A stretch of DNA of 64,000 nt from positions 8,308,001 to 8,372,000 of the forward strand of contig NZ_CP045096.1 of assembly GCF_009184865.1 (NCBI RefSeq), read 5' to 3'. This stretch comes from Streptomyces phaeolivaceus. Lineage in GTDB: Bacteria > Actinomycetota > Actinomycetes > Streptomycetales > Streptomycetaceae. A program made the position numbers and the translations under genes. Under the pieces are notes generated by a model. That model was not told where the DNA came from. It did not search any database and worked only from the letters and a program-made list of their open reading frames with translations. Within the stretch, counting starts at the first letter, position 1. Each line of letters starts with the position of its first letter. Of this stretch, positions 10,222-18,641 are shown piece by piece.

Positions 10222-11382
10222 ATGACCGGCACGCCCAGCGACGGGCCCGCGCCCGCCCCGACCGAGGCCCCGCCCGCGCCGTTCACCGCCGACGACCACC
10301 GGGCGCGGATGCGGCGCGCGGCACGGGCCGCCGCGGACGCCGGGCTCGACGGGCTGCTGGTGGCACCCGGCCCCGACCTGGTGTGGCTGACGGGACACCG
10401 CCCGCCGGAGACCGAGCGGCTGACCATGCTGGTGCTCCGCGACGGCCGGGACCCCGTACTGGTGGTCCCCACCCTGGAGGCCCCGGACGCCGTCGGCGCG
10501 CCCGGCGGCCCCGCGCTCACCCTCCTCGACTGGACCGACGGCAAGGACCCGTACGACGCGGCCGTCTCCGTCCTCGGCCCGCGCGGCCGTTTCGGCGTCA
10601 GCGACAACACCTGGGCGCTGCACCTGCTCGGCCTGCGACGGCGGCTGCCGGGGACGGAGTACGTCGCGCTCACCGAGGCGCTGCCCATGCTGCGGGCGGT
10701 GAAGGACGCGGCCGAGCTGGAGCGGATGGCGGCGGCGGGCGCGGCGGCCGACCGGGCCTACGAGGAGATCCGCCAGGTGGCGTTCGCGGGGCGCCGGGAG
10801 ACCGAGGTCGCCGCCGATCTCGCCGATCTGCTGCGGCAATTCGGGCACTCCCAGGTCGACTTCACCATCGTCGCCTCGGGCCCGAACGGCGCCAACCCGC
10901 ACCACGAGGCCGGTGACCGGGTCATCGGGCACGGCGACATGGTCGTCCTCGACTTCGGCGGCCTCAAGGACGGCTACGGCTCCGACACCTCCCGCACGGT
11001 CCACGTCGGCGAACCGGCCGCCGAGGAGCGCGCGGTGCACGACCTCGTACGGGCCGCCCAGGAGGCCGGGTTCCGCGCGGTACGGCCGGGCGCGGCCTGC
11101 CAGGACGTCGACCGGGCCGCCCGCGCGGTCATCACCGAGGCCGGGTACGGCGACCGTTTCATCCACCGCACCGGGCACGGCATCGGCGTCACCACCCATG
11201 AACCGCCGTACATGATCGAGGGGGAGGAGCGGCCCCTCGTGCCCGGTATGTGCTTCTCGGTCGAACCCGGTGTCTATCTGCCGGGCCGTTTCGGCGTACG
11301 GATCGAGGACATCGTGACGGTGACGCAGGACGGCGGCCGACGCCTCAACAACACGCCGCGCGAACTGGCGGTGGTCGAGTGA
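10222..11382 (+). CDS. M24 family metallopeptidase (Xaa-Pro aminopeptidase-like)
   Basis: A 386-aa cytosolic aminopeptidase with a creatinase-type N-terminal domain (about residues 20-150) and a pita-bread catalytic domain. The five metal ligands can be placed: Asp in VVLDFGG, Asp in GSDTSRT, His in RTGHGIG, Glu in SVEPGVY and Glu in RIEDIVT. The expected substrate is X-Pro peptides, by family. The ATG at 10222 is preceded by GGAG; the open frame extends to 10072 but that part has no domain character. An APH-like gene follows 48 bases downstream. Confidence 0.9.
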   Translation: MTGTPSDGPAPAPTEAPPAPFTADDHRARMRRAARAAADAGLDGLLVAPGPDLVWLTGHRPPETERLTMLVLRDGRDPVLVVPTLEAPDAVGAPGGPALTLLDWTDGKDPYDAAVSVLGPRGRFGVSDNTWALHLLGLRRRLPGTEYVALTEALPMLRAVKDAAELERMAAAGAAADRAYEEIRQVAFAGRRETEVAADLADLLRQFGHSQVDFTIVASGPNGANPHHEAGDRVIGHGDMVVLDFGGLKDGYGSDTSRTVHVGEPAAEERAVHDLVRAAQEAGFRAVRPGAACQDVDRAARAVITEAGYGDRFIHRTGHGIGVTTHEPPYMIEGEERPLVPGMCFSVEPGVYLPGRFGVRIEDIVTVTQDGGRRLNNTPRELAVVE

Positions 11383-11430
11383 CCGACCGCGTGCTTCCGC
11401 TCCCCTGACCCCCCGGACGACGGCGCGACC

Positions 11431-12369
11431 ATGACCCAGGCACCGACACCCACCGCGGACAGCGTCCGCCGGCTGGTCCGTTCCCTGCTCAAGAACGGGG
11501 AGGGCCGGCGCGGCGGCACGGGCGGCGACGGCCCCGAGGTGCGGCCCGTCGCCGGGGACGACACGGGCGGCACCTGGTGGGTCGGCACCCGGCATGTGCT
11601 GCGTCTGGCGACCGACCGGAACGCCGTCGGGCGGCAGCGGCGCGAGCTGCGGCTGCGGGACCTGGTCCGTCCGCACGTCGGTGTCGCCGTGCCGGTGAGC
11701 GTCGCGCACGGCGAGTGGTCCGGCGGCCTCACCTACACCCTCGACACACGGCTGCCGGGCGGTACGGCGGAGGACCACGACGTGTCCGCGGTCGGCGAGG
11801 CCGATCTGGCGGCGCTGCTCACGGGGTTGCGCGAGGTGCCGCTGCGGCAGGCCGAGGCGCTCGGGGTGCCACGGCTCGCCCCGCGCTCGCCGGAGGCGCT
11901 GCGGGCGGCGGCCGGGCGGGCGGCGCGGCTGCTCGCCGAGGCCGACGAGTTCGACGCGGCGCGGCTCGGGCAGCTGACGTCCGCGAGTGCGGCGCAGCTC
12001 ACCGCGCCGGGGGTGGTGCTGGTCCACCACGGGCTGACCGGCGGCCGGCTCGTGGTCAGCGCCGACGGCCGGGTGCGGGGGGTTCTCGACTGGACCGACG
12101 CGGCGATCGGTGACCCCGCCGAGGACATCGCGGGCCTCGCCACGGCCGTGGGCTCCCCGGCCGCCGTCCGTGCGGCGACCCTCGCGGGGTACGGCGCCCG
12201 CCCCTGTCTGCGCGGCCTCTGGCTGGCCCGCTGCGACACGGTCGTCGACCTCGCGGAGGGCGTCCGGGGGCGCGCTCCCGCCCCTCTCCCCACCCTCCGC
12301 CACCGCTTGCGCCGCACCTGGGAGCCGATCCTGCTGGAGAGGGTGACGGATCTGCGGGGCGAGGACTGA
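11431..12369 (+). CDS. Aminoglycoside phosphotransferase (APH)-fold protein with altered catalytic loop
   Basis: A 312-aa protein of the APH/choline kinase-like fold. The C-lobe shows VLVHHGLTGGRLVV followed by RGVLDWTDAAIGDPAEDIAG. The latter is the usual metal-binding LDW/GDP segment. In the former, the catalytic-loop Asp expected after HH (HHDL in relatives) is Gly, and the usual Asn or His partner is Arg. It may be a pseudokinase or may bind a ligand without transfer. It follows the M24 peptidase gene on the same strand and faces treZ across a strong terminator. Confidence 0.75.
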   Translation: MTQAPTPTADSVRRLVRSLLKNGEGRRGGTGGDGPEVRPVAGDDTGGTWWVGTRHVLRLATDRNAVGRQRRELRLRDLVRPHVGVAVPVSVAHGEWSGGLTYTLDTRLPGGTAEDHDVSAVGEADLAALLTGLREVPLRQAEALGVPRLAPRSPEALRAAAGRAARLLAEADEFDAARLGQLTSASAAQLTAPGVVLVHHGLTGGRLVVSADGRVRGVLDWTDAAIGDPAEDIAGLATAVGSPAAVRAATLAGYGARPCLRGLWLARCDTVVDLAEGVRGRAPAPLPTLRHRLRRTWEPILLERVTDLRGED

Positions 12370-12406
12370 GGGGCGGGTCCCGCTGTCGTCGCCGCCAGTC
12401 TCAGCT

Positions 12407-12444
12407 GCGCCCACCCGTGCCGCCGGGGCGGCCCGGGTGGGCGC
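12407..12444. terminator. Bidirectional terminator between APH-like gene and treZ
   Basis: GCGCCCACCCG at 12407-12417 pairs perfectly with CGGGTGGGCGC at 12434-12444, with further pairing inside the loop (GCCGCC with GGCGGC). It lies between two convergent genes. Confidence 0.75.
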
Positions 12445-12504
12445 GGGCGGCACCCTGTCAGCGCCGGTAAGCGCCTCCCACGCCCCCTGTCGCCGGGCGC
12501 CCGT

Positions 12505-14250
12505 TCACGCCACCGTCAGCACCACGCAGGACTCCCCGCCCAGTGCCAGCACCCCGTCCGCGCCCGGCGCCTCCACCGGATCCCAGGACGCCAGAACCCT
12601 CGCGTGCGGCACGCCGACGGGGATCGTGGCCGTCTCCTTGCCCAGGTTCACCGCCACGCGGACATCACCCCGGCGGAAGCCGAACCACCCCGCCTCCTCG
12701 TCGTACGCGACCTTGACGTCGGAGAGGTCGGGGTCGGAGAGGTCGGGGAAGGCGCGGCGGAGGGCGATGAGGGCGCGGTACCAGGCCAGCATCCGGGCGT
12801 GCGGCTCACGCGCCGGCTCGGCCCAGTCGAGACAGGACCGGTCACGGGTCGCCGGGTCCTGCGGATCGGGTACGTCCTCCTCGGCCCACCCGTGCGCCGC
12901 GAACTCCCGCCGCCGCCCCCGCCGTACCGCCTCCGCCAGCTCCGGATCGGTGTGGTCGGTGAAGAACTGCCAGGGCGTGGACGCGGCCCACTCCTCGCCC
13001 ATGAAGAGCATCGGCGTGAACGGCCCGGCGAGCGTCAGTGTGGCCGCGCAGGCCAGCAGCCCGGGGGAGAGGGTCGCGGCGAGCCGGTCGCCCTGCGCGC
13101 GGTTGCCGATCTGGTCGTGGGTCTGGGTGTAGCCCAGCAGCCGGTGCGCGGAGACGCTCGTACGGTCCAGGGGCCTGCCGTGGCGGCGCTCCCGGAACGA
13201 CGAGTAGGAGCCGTCGTGGAAGTAGCCGCCCGTCAGCGTCTTCGCCAGACCCGCGAGACCGGCCCGCGCGAAGTCCTCGTAGTAGCCCTGGGACTCACCG
13301 GTCAGGGTGGTGTGCAGGGTGTGGTGGAAGTCGTCGTTCCACTGGGCGTGCAGTCCGAGGCCGCCCCGCTCGCGCGGGGTGATCAGCCGCGGGTCGTTGA
13401 GGTCCGACTCGGCGATCAGGAACAGCGGCCGGTCGACCTCCTCGGCGAGCGTGTCGACCGCCGCCGACAGCTCCTCCAGGAAGTGCAGCGCGCGGGTGTC
13501 CTTCAGCGCGTGCACCGCGTCCAGCCGCAACCCGTCGAGGCGGTAGTCCCGCAGCCAGGCGAGCGCGCTGTCCAGGAAGTACGTCCGCACCTCGTCCGAG
13601 CCGGGCGCGTCCAGATTGACCGCCGCGCCCCACGGCGTGTGGTGCCGCTCGGTGAAGTACGGGCCGAACACGGGCAGGTGGTTGCCGGACGGCCCCAGAT
13701 GGTTGTGCACCACGTCGAGCACGACCCCGAGGCCCAGCCCGTGTGCCGCGTCCACGAACCGCTTCAGCGCCTCGGGCCCGCCGTACGGCTCGTGCACGGC
13801 CCACAGGGAGACGCCCTCGTAACCCCAGCCGTGCGTCCCCGGGAACGGGCACAGCGGCATCAACTCCACATGGGTGACGCCCAGTTCGACGAGATGTCCG
13901 AGGCGTTCGGCCGCCGCGTCCAGGGTGCCCTCGGGGGTGTACGTGCCGATGTGCAGCTCGTACAGCACCGCGCCCGGCAGCCCGCGCCCCGCCCACTCCG
14001 CCCGCCAGTCGTAGCGACCGTGGTCGACCACCGCGCTCAGCCCGTCGGGGCCGTCCGGCTGGCGGCGTGAGCGTGGATCGGGCCGCACCGGGCCGTCGTC
14101 GACGGCGAAGCCGTAGCGCGTGCCGTCCGACGCCTCCGCCTGCGCGGTCCACCACCCGGGGCGCCCCGGATCGCGCTCCATGGCGTGCGCGGCGCCCGCG
14201 CGGTGGAGTGTCAGACGGTCGGCCTGCGGTGCCCACACCTCGAACTGCAC
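12505..14250 (-). CDS. treZ: Malto-oligosyltrehalose trehalohydrolase
   Basis: A 581-aa GH13 enzyme that cleaves maltooligosyl-trehalose to release free trehalose, the last step of the TreY/TreZ pathway. An N-terminal immunoglobulin-like domain (QFEVWAPQADRLTLH) precedes the barrel. Catalytic segments are LDGLRLDAVHAL (nucleophile Asp), LIAESDLNDP (acid Glu) and YTQTHDQIGNR (third Asp). The GTG at 14250 follows GGGAG at good spacing; the much longer open frame upstream is a shadow of the FHA gene. TreY and GlgX lie 4-7 kb away on the same strand, with unrelated genes between. Confidence 0.95.
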   Translation of the reverse strand: MQFEVWAPQADRLTLHRAGAAHAMERDPGRPGWWTAQAEASDGTRYGFAVDDGPVRPDPRSRRQPDGPDGLSAVVDHGRYDWRAEWAGRGLPGAVLYELHIGTYTPEGTLDAAAERLGHLVELGVTHVELMPLCPFPGTHGWGYEGVSLWAVHEPYGGPEALKRFVDAAHGLGLGVVLDVVHNHLGPSGNHLPVFGPYFTERHHTPWGAAVNLDAPGSDEVRTYFLDSALAWLRDYRLDGLRLDAVHALKDTRALHFLEELSAAVDTLAEEVDRPLFLIAESDLNDPRLITPRERGGLGLHAQWNDDFHHTLHTTLTGESQGYYEDFARAGLAGLAKTLTGGYFHDGSYSSFRERRHGRPLDRTSVSAHRLLGYTQTHDQIGNRAQGDRLAATLSPGLLACAATLTLAGPFTPMLFMGEEWAASTPWQFFTDHTDPELAEAVRRGRRREFAAHGWAEEDVPDPQDPATRDRSCLDWAEPAREPHARMLAWYRALIALRRAFPDLSDPDLSDVKVAYDEEAGWFGFRRGDVRVAVNLGKETATIPVGVPHARVLASWDPVEAPGADGVLALGGESCVVLTVA

Positions 14251-14520
14251 GGAACGCTTCTCCCTCGGCTGCCGGTCGGGGGCCTGGGTGGTCAGGGGTC
14301 GGCGGCCGGAGCCGGGCGAGGCCCTCCACCGCCGTCGTCCGTCACCGCCGCTGTCCATCGTGCGGCAAACGAGATCGCCGCGCGCTCGGATCGCCGCTTT
14401 TGCCCGTACGCCTCGCATCGTCCGGCGGGCGTGTTCGGGCATGTTCCGGCATGTCCGGGGATGGTCACCGTTCACGGTCTGTCTGGACACCTCATGTCCC
14501 CCTGACCGACAATCACACGC

Positions 14521-15072
14521 GTGACGTCGTCCTTCGAGTTCCACACATACCCCGCGCGGCTGTCGGACGCCGAGCGCGACCGCGCGCTGAGGGCGCTCCG
14601 TGACGGCGTCGCACTGGGCCGTCTGTCGCACGACACGTTCATCCGGCGGATGGAACTGGCCCTCACCGCCCGCCGCTCCGACGAACTCGCCGCGCTCACC
14701 GCCGACCTGCCCGCCGAGAAGCGGTGGTCCCGGCTGGTGCTCGGCACCGTCGGCGCGGTCTCCGGCTTCGGGGTGAAGCTGCGCCGGGCCTGGCAGGCCG
14801 AGCGGCTCCCCAAGCTCCAGCTGCCGCACCCGGCGAGCGGCCACGCCCTGCGCATCGGCCGTGACCCCGGCAGCGGACTGCGGCTCAGCCACGAGACGGT
14901 CTCCCGGGTGCACGCCGAGCTGAGCCGGCAGGGCGGCCTGTGGATCCTGCGCGACCTCGGCTCCACCAACGGCACCACCGTCAACGGCCGTCGGGTGATC
15001 GGCGCGGCCGTCGTCCGCGACGGCGATCAGGTGAGTTTCGGCCGTATGAACTTCCGCCTCTCCTCGGAGTGA
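14521..15072 (+). CDS. DUF1707 and FHA domain protein
   Basis: A 183-aa cytosolic protein. Residues about 10-62 are a DUF1707 (SHOCT-like) segment (RLSDAERDRALRALRDGVALGRLSHDTFIRRME). Residues about 100-182 are a forkhead-associated domain (RIGRDPGSGLRLSHETVSRVHAEL, then DLGSTNGTTVNG) that should bind phosphothreonine. This suggests a partner in Ser/Thr kinase signalling; no kinase gene is nearby. The GTG at 14521 has no clear ribosome-binding site and could be leaderless. It is divergent from treZ. Confidence 0.9.
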   Translation: MTSSFEFHTYPARLSDAERDRALRALRDGVALGRLSHDTFIRRMELALTARRSDELAALTADLPAEKRWSRLVLGTVGAVSGFGVKLRRAWQAERLPKLQLPHPASGHALRIGRDPGSGLRLSHETVSRVHAELSRQGGLWILRDLGSTNGTTVNGRRVIGAAVVRDGDQVSFGRMNFRLSSE

Positions 15073-15246
15073 CCGCCCCGCCGACCCCACCGCAAAGCTC
15101 TGGCCTGGGATTTACGCAGCGAGTTTCTCAACTCGGCTTCCGCTCCAGGGTGTTGACGTGTGTTCTCGGCCATGACTGACTGTGCTTACACCATGCACAC
15201 CAGGTGAACCGACGGCACCACATATGCGCGCAAGCGTGCCCAGATC

Positions 15247-16647
15247 GTGGAGGTGTGTGCCCTGCCGCCACTCCTCCGCTATCCGACCGTGGACGAGTTG
15301 GCCGCCCGCGCCGCGGCCCTCGTCGCCCGACATCCGCACCGCGCCCGACTGCGCCGCGTGGGCACCTCACGGGCGGGTACGCCGATGTGGCTGCTCTCCG
15401 TCGGCCACGGCACCCGGCACACCCTGATCGTCGCCGGCCCGCACGCCAACGAGCCCGTGGGCGGCGCCACCGTCCTCCGGCTCGCCGAACGGGCCCTGGC
15501 CGACCCCCGGTTGACCGACGCCGCCGACACCACCTGGAACCTGCTGCTCAGCCTCGACCCCGACGGCTCCCGCCGCAACGAGGGCTGGCTCTCCGGCCCC
15601 TACACCCTCGGCCACCACTTCCGGCGCTTCTTCCGCCCCGGCTTCCTGGAACAGCCCGAGTGGCTGCCCGACGGCGCCGCCGAAGCCGCCCTGCCGGAGA
15701 CCCGCGCCCTGCTCGACCTCCAGGACGAGCTGCGGCCCCTGTTCCAGTGCTCGCTGCACGGCGTCGACGTCGGCGGCGGCTTCGTCGAGCTGACCCGTGA
15801 ACTGCCGGGCCTCGCCGAGCGCGTCGCCCGCACCGCCGCCCGCCTCGGCATCCCGCGCGAACTGAGCCCGTACGACACCCTGTACTGGCCCCGCCTCGGC
15901 CCCGCCGTCTACCGCATCCCGCCCCCGCGCCGGGGCGACCTCGCCGCCGCCATCACCGAGGCGGCCGTCGAGTCCACCTGGTACCACCCGCACCGCTACG
16001 GCACGTTCACCGCCGTCGTCGAGGCACCCATGTGGGGCGTCACCGCCGTCGAGGACGCCTCCCCGTCACCCGACGCCGACGCCGTACTGCGCCGCGTCAG
16101 CCGCGCCCTGCGCCGCGACACCCGGCTCCTCGCGGGCATCCTCGCCCGGGTCCGGCCCTCGGTGGGCGGCGACCCGGACGCGGCCCGGCTGCTGGCCCCG
16201 GTCGACGACTACCTGCTGGTCGGGCCGGGCCTCGCCGACTCCTGGGACCCCGACGTCCACGACGGCGCCGCCCGGCCGCTCCCCCCGCTCGACACCGCCC
16301 GGCTCACCACCCTCGCCATCTCCGGGCGCCGCGTCGCCCTGCGCACCGCCGGGCTGCTGCACCAGCTGGTCACCCGCGCCGGACGCGACCCGGCCGACGC
16401 GCTGCCCGAGCTGGACCTGCTCATCGACGAATGGTGCGCCGACTACCGCGACGGCTACGCGGCGCGCTGGATCCCCGTCGCCCGACAGGCCGAGTACCAG
16501 ACCCGCGTGGTCCTCGCCGCCTTCGAACTGGTTGCCGGACGTCCGTACACCTCGCCGCAGACGTCCTGCCCGGACGGGCACGCGGAATCCCATTCGGGTG
16601 AGCCGGGATGGAGTTCCGAGCCCGTCGTGCCGATGCACCGGGAATGA
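15247..16647 (+). CDS. M14 family zinc carboxypeptidase, first paralogue
   Basis: About 466 aa. Zinc-ligand motifs are GPHANEPVGG (His and Glu) and SLHGVDVGG (second His), and a catalytic Glu is placed in VVEAPMWG. The body also shows the conserved ESTWYHPHRYGT segment. There is no obvious signal peptide, so it is probably cytoplasmic despite its protease family. GGAGG sits just inside the assigned GTG start, so a CTG a few codons downstream is another possible start. The stop overlaps the ATG of the SSI-like gene (ATGA), coupling a carboxypeptidase to a protease inhibitor. A second paralogue lies on the opposite strand at 17161. Confidence 0.85.
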   Translation: MEVCALPPLLRYPTVDELAARAAALVARHPHRARLRRVGTSRAGTPMWLLSVGHGTRHTLIVAGPHANEPVGGATVLRLAERALADPRLTDAADTTWNLLLSLDPDGSRRNEGWLSGPYTLGHHFRRFFRPGFLEQPEWLPDGAAEAALPETRALLDLQDELRPLFQCSLHGVDVGGGFVELTRELPGLAERVARTAARLGIPRELSPYDTLYWPRLGPAVYRIPPPRRGDLAAAITEAAVESTWYHPHRYGTFTAVVEAPMWGVTAVEDASPSPDADAVLRRVSRALRRDTRLLAGILARVRPSVGGDPDAARLLAPVDDYLLVGPGLADSWDPDVHDGAARPLPPLDTARLTTLAISGRRVALRTAGLLHQLVTRAGRDPADALPELDLLIDEWCADYRDGYAARWIPVARQAEYQTRVVLAAFELVAGRPYTSPQTSCPDGHAESHSGEPGWSSEPVVPMHRE

Positions 16648-17066
16648 CGCTCCCCACCCGCGCGGCACGCGCCGCCCTGCTCGCCGCCCTCGCCCTCCTC
16701 ACCGTCGGCGCCACGGCCCCGGACCGCGCCACCGCCGTCCAGGGCGACTGGCTCTACGTCTCCCTCACCCGGGGCGAGGCCCACCCCGCCGCCCCCCGCT
16801 CCGCCGACACCCGCGGCACCCTGCTCCTCTGCGACCCGCCCCAGGGCCACGGCCACGCCGCCCAGGCCTGCGCGGAACTCCGCCGAACCGAGGGCGACAT
16901 CACCCGCATCCCCCACCGCGACGCCATCTGCACCGAGATCTACGCCCCGATCCGCGCCACCGCGGAAGGCCAGTGGAACGGCAGAACGATCACCTACGAA
17001 CACACCTTCGCAAACACCTGCGTGATGTCGGCCCGAACGGGAGCGGTGTTCGCCCTGTCGAACTAG
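16644..17066 (+). CDS. Subtilisin inhibitor (SSI)-family secreted protease inhibitor with P1 Glu
   Basis: A 140-aa precursor with a signal peptide (residues 1 to about 30, RAALLAALALLTVGATA). The mature part follows Streptomyces subtilisin inhibitor along its length: LYVSLTRGE, the first disulfide CDPPQ to ACAEL, the reactive loop ICTEIYAP, the GQWNGRTITYEHTF strand, the second-disulfide Cys of NTC and a C-terminal GAVFAL. SSI has CPMVYDP at the reactive site with Met as P1; here the aligned P1 residue is Glu and P1' is Ile. That predicts a target that cuts after acidic residues rather than a typical subtilisin. Start at 16644 overlaps the carboxypeptidase stop. Confidence 0.85.
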   Translation: MTLPTRAARAALLAALALLTVGATAPDRATAVQGDWLYVSLTRGEAHPAAPRSADTRGTLLLCDPPQGHGHAAQACAELRRTEGDITRIPHRDAICTEIYAPIRATAEGQWNGRTITYEHTFANTCVMSARTGAVFALSN

Positions 17067-17107
17067 GGGCGCGCCCCAAAGGGGCGCGGGGAACCGCGCG
17101 ACCGGCC
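17066..17107. repeat. Dispersed GC-rich intergenic element, copy 1
   Basis: The core GGGGCGCGGGGAACCGCGCGAC directly follows the SSI-like stop and is preceded by the palindrome GGGGCGCGCCCC. The same core recurs near 21033, 28276 (reversed), 34115 and 61447. Here it sits between convergent genes and may act as a terminator. Confidence 0.7.
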
Positions 17108-17160
17108 ACAACGCACCCGCACCCGCCCAACACCCCTCTGAGGCACCCCGATAGGCGCCC

Positions 17161-18432
17161 TCAGAACCCCCCATCCACCCGCGCGCAATCCGCCGCCGCC
17201 ACCACAGTCCGCACCTGATGCTCGACCTGGTCGGCCACCGGCACCCACCGCGCCCGAAACCGCTCCCCGAACGACTCACACCACTGGGCGACCAGCTCTT
17301 CCAGAAGGGCCGCCCCCGGCGCATCCGCTTCCACCAGGGCCCGCCGCAACATCGCCGCGGCCCGCAACGGCAGCCGGCGCCCGAACGCGTCCACACTGCC
17401 GACGTACGCCGCCGACAGGTCCGGCGGCGGCCCGTCGGTCCAGTCCCGCGCCAGCCCCGGCACCAGCGCCAGCGCCCACCGGGCCGCCCGCAGCAACGGC
17501 CCCTCGGGCCCCGGCAGCCGGGGCAGCGCCTCGGCGAGCACCCGCTCCACCCGGCCCGCGTCCACGACGAGCCGCCGTGCCAGATACCGCAGGGCCGCCG
17601 CCGGTGCCGGGTGCGGGGCGGTGTCGTCGACCAGGTCGCTCGCCCACATCGGCACCTCGACGACGGCCGTCAGACCGCCGTACCGATGGGCGCGGTACCA
17701 GGTGCTGTGCCGGGCGTCGTCCGGCATGCTCGGGTACGCCACATGGGCGCCCGGCGGCGGCATCACGAACACCCCGGGTCCGGACGCGGGCCAACCGGCG
17801 GCGTCCGAGGCGCCCCGCTCGACCGGTATGCCCAGCTCGGCCGCCGACTTGGCGAACGGCTCGGCGAGGCCCGGCACGTTCTTCGTCAACTGCACCCAGC
17901 TGCCGCCGAGATCGGTGCCGTGCAGGGTCACCTGGAGGTAGGGCCGCAGCTCGTCCAGGACTCCGAGCAGGGCGTGCGTCTCGGGCGGCAGCCGGTCCGG
18001 CGGCAGCACCGACGGCGACCACTCGGGCTGTTCGGGACCGGCCGGCCGGAAGAACCCGAGGTGGTAGTCGAGGAGCGTGCGCGGCGCGGGAGTCGTGTGC
18101 AGACTCGCCCCGTCCGGGTCCGCGCAGAGCACGAAGTGCCAGGACACGCCGGCTCGCAACTCCCGCTGCCGCAGGACCCGTTCGGCGAGCGCGAGCACCG
18201 TGGAGCCGCCGGTCGGCTCATTGGCGTGGGCCCCCGCGACGACCAGCACCGCACGTCTCGCATGGCCCACGGACAGCAGCCGCAGCGGCCGGCCCGCCCG
18301 CGACACACCGATCCGCCGCAGCGCGCACAGCCCCGGCCGACGGACCGTCAAAGTCCGGGCCGCCGACTCCAGTTCAGCCACCGTGGGATATCCGGTACCA
18401 CCGGGAAAACCGAGCTCCGACAGCAGACCCAC
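17161..18432 (-). CDS. M14 family zinc carboxypeptidase, second paralogue
   Basis: A 423-aa protein clearly related to the product of 15247-16647. Shared motifs are YPTVAELE, GAHANEPTGG (His/Glu zinc ligands), TLHGTDLGG (second His), STWYRAHRYGG and VVEVPMWA (catalytic Glu). Both end with a similar tail (RARWVPVADQVEHQVRTVV). No signal peptide is seen. It converges on the SSI-like gene, so the inhibitor lies between two carboxypeptidase paralogues; an inverted duplication is a simple explanation. Peptide substrates are unknown. Confidence 0.85.
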   Translation of the reverse strand: MGLLSELGFPGGTGYPTVAELESAARTLTVRRPGLCALRRIGVSRAGRPLRLLSVGHARRAVLVVAGAHANEPTGGSTVLALAERVLRQRELRAGVSWHFVLCADPDGASLHTTPAPRTLLDYHLGFFRPAGPEQPEWSPSVLPPDRLPPETHALLGVLDELRPYLQVTLHGTDLGGSWVQLTKNVPGLAEPFAKSAAELGIPVERGASDAAGWPASGPGVFVMPPPGAHVAYPSMPDDARHSTWYRAHRYGGLTAVVEVPMWASDLVDDTAPHPAPAAALRYLARRLVVDAGRVERVLAEALPRLPGPEGPLLRAARWALALVPGLARDWTDGPPPDLSAAYVGSVDAFGRRLPLRAAAMLRRALVEADAPGAALLEELVAQWCESFGERFRARWVPVADQVEHQVRTVVAAADCARVDGGF

Positions 18433-18641
18433 CCCCGCCCCGTCCGCCTGGCATCAGCGTCCGCACACCCGGCGGCACCGAGTGGGGGGACATCTCCATT
18501 GTCCGGTCACCGAAGGGGCGGCGCCCAGGGGCGCCCAGTCGCATTCACCGTCACCCGGTACGGGAGTCACCGCTACCCGGCGGTCAAGTCCCCGGCACCC
18601 GATACCTCGTTCCCCGTCACCCACCGACGCCCGTTTCCCCG

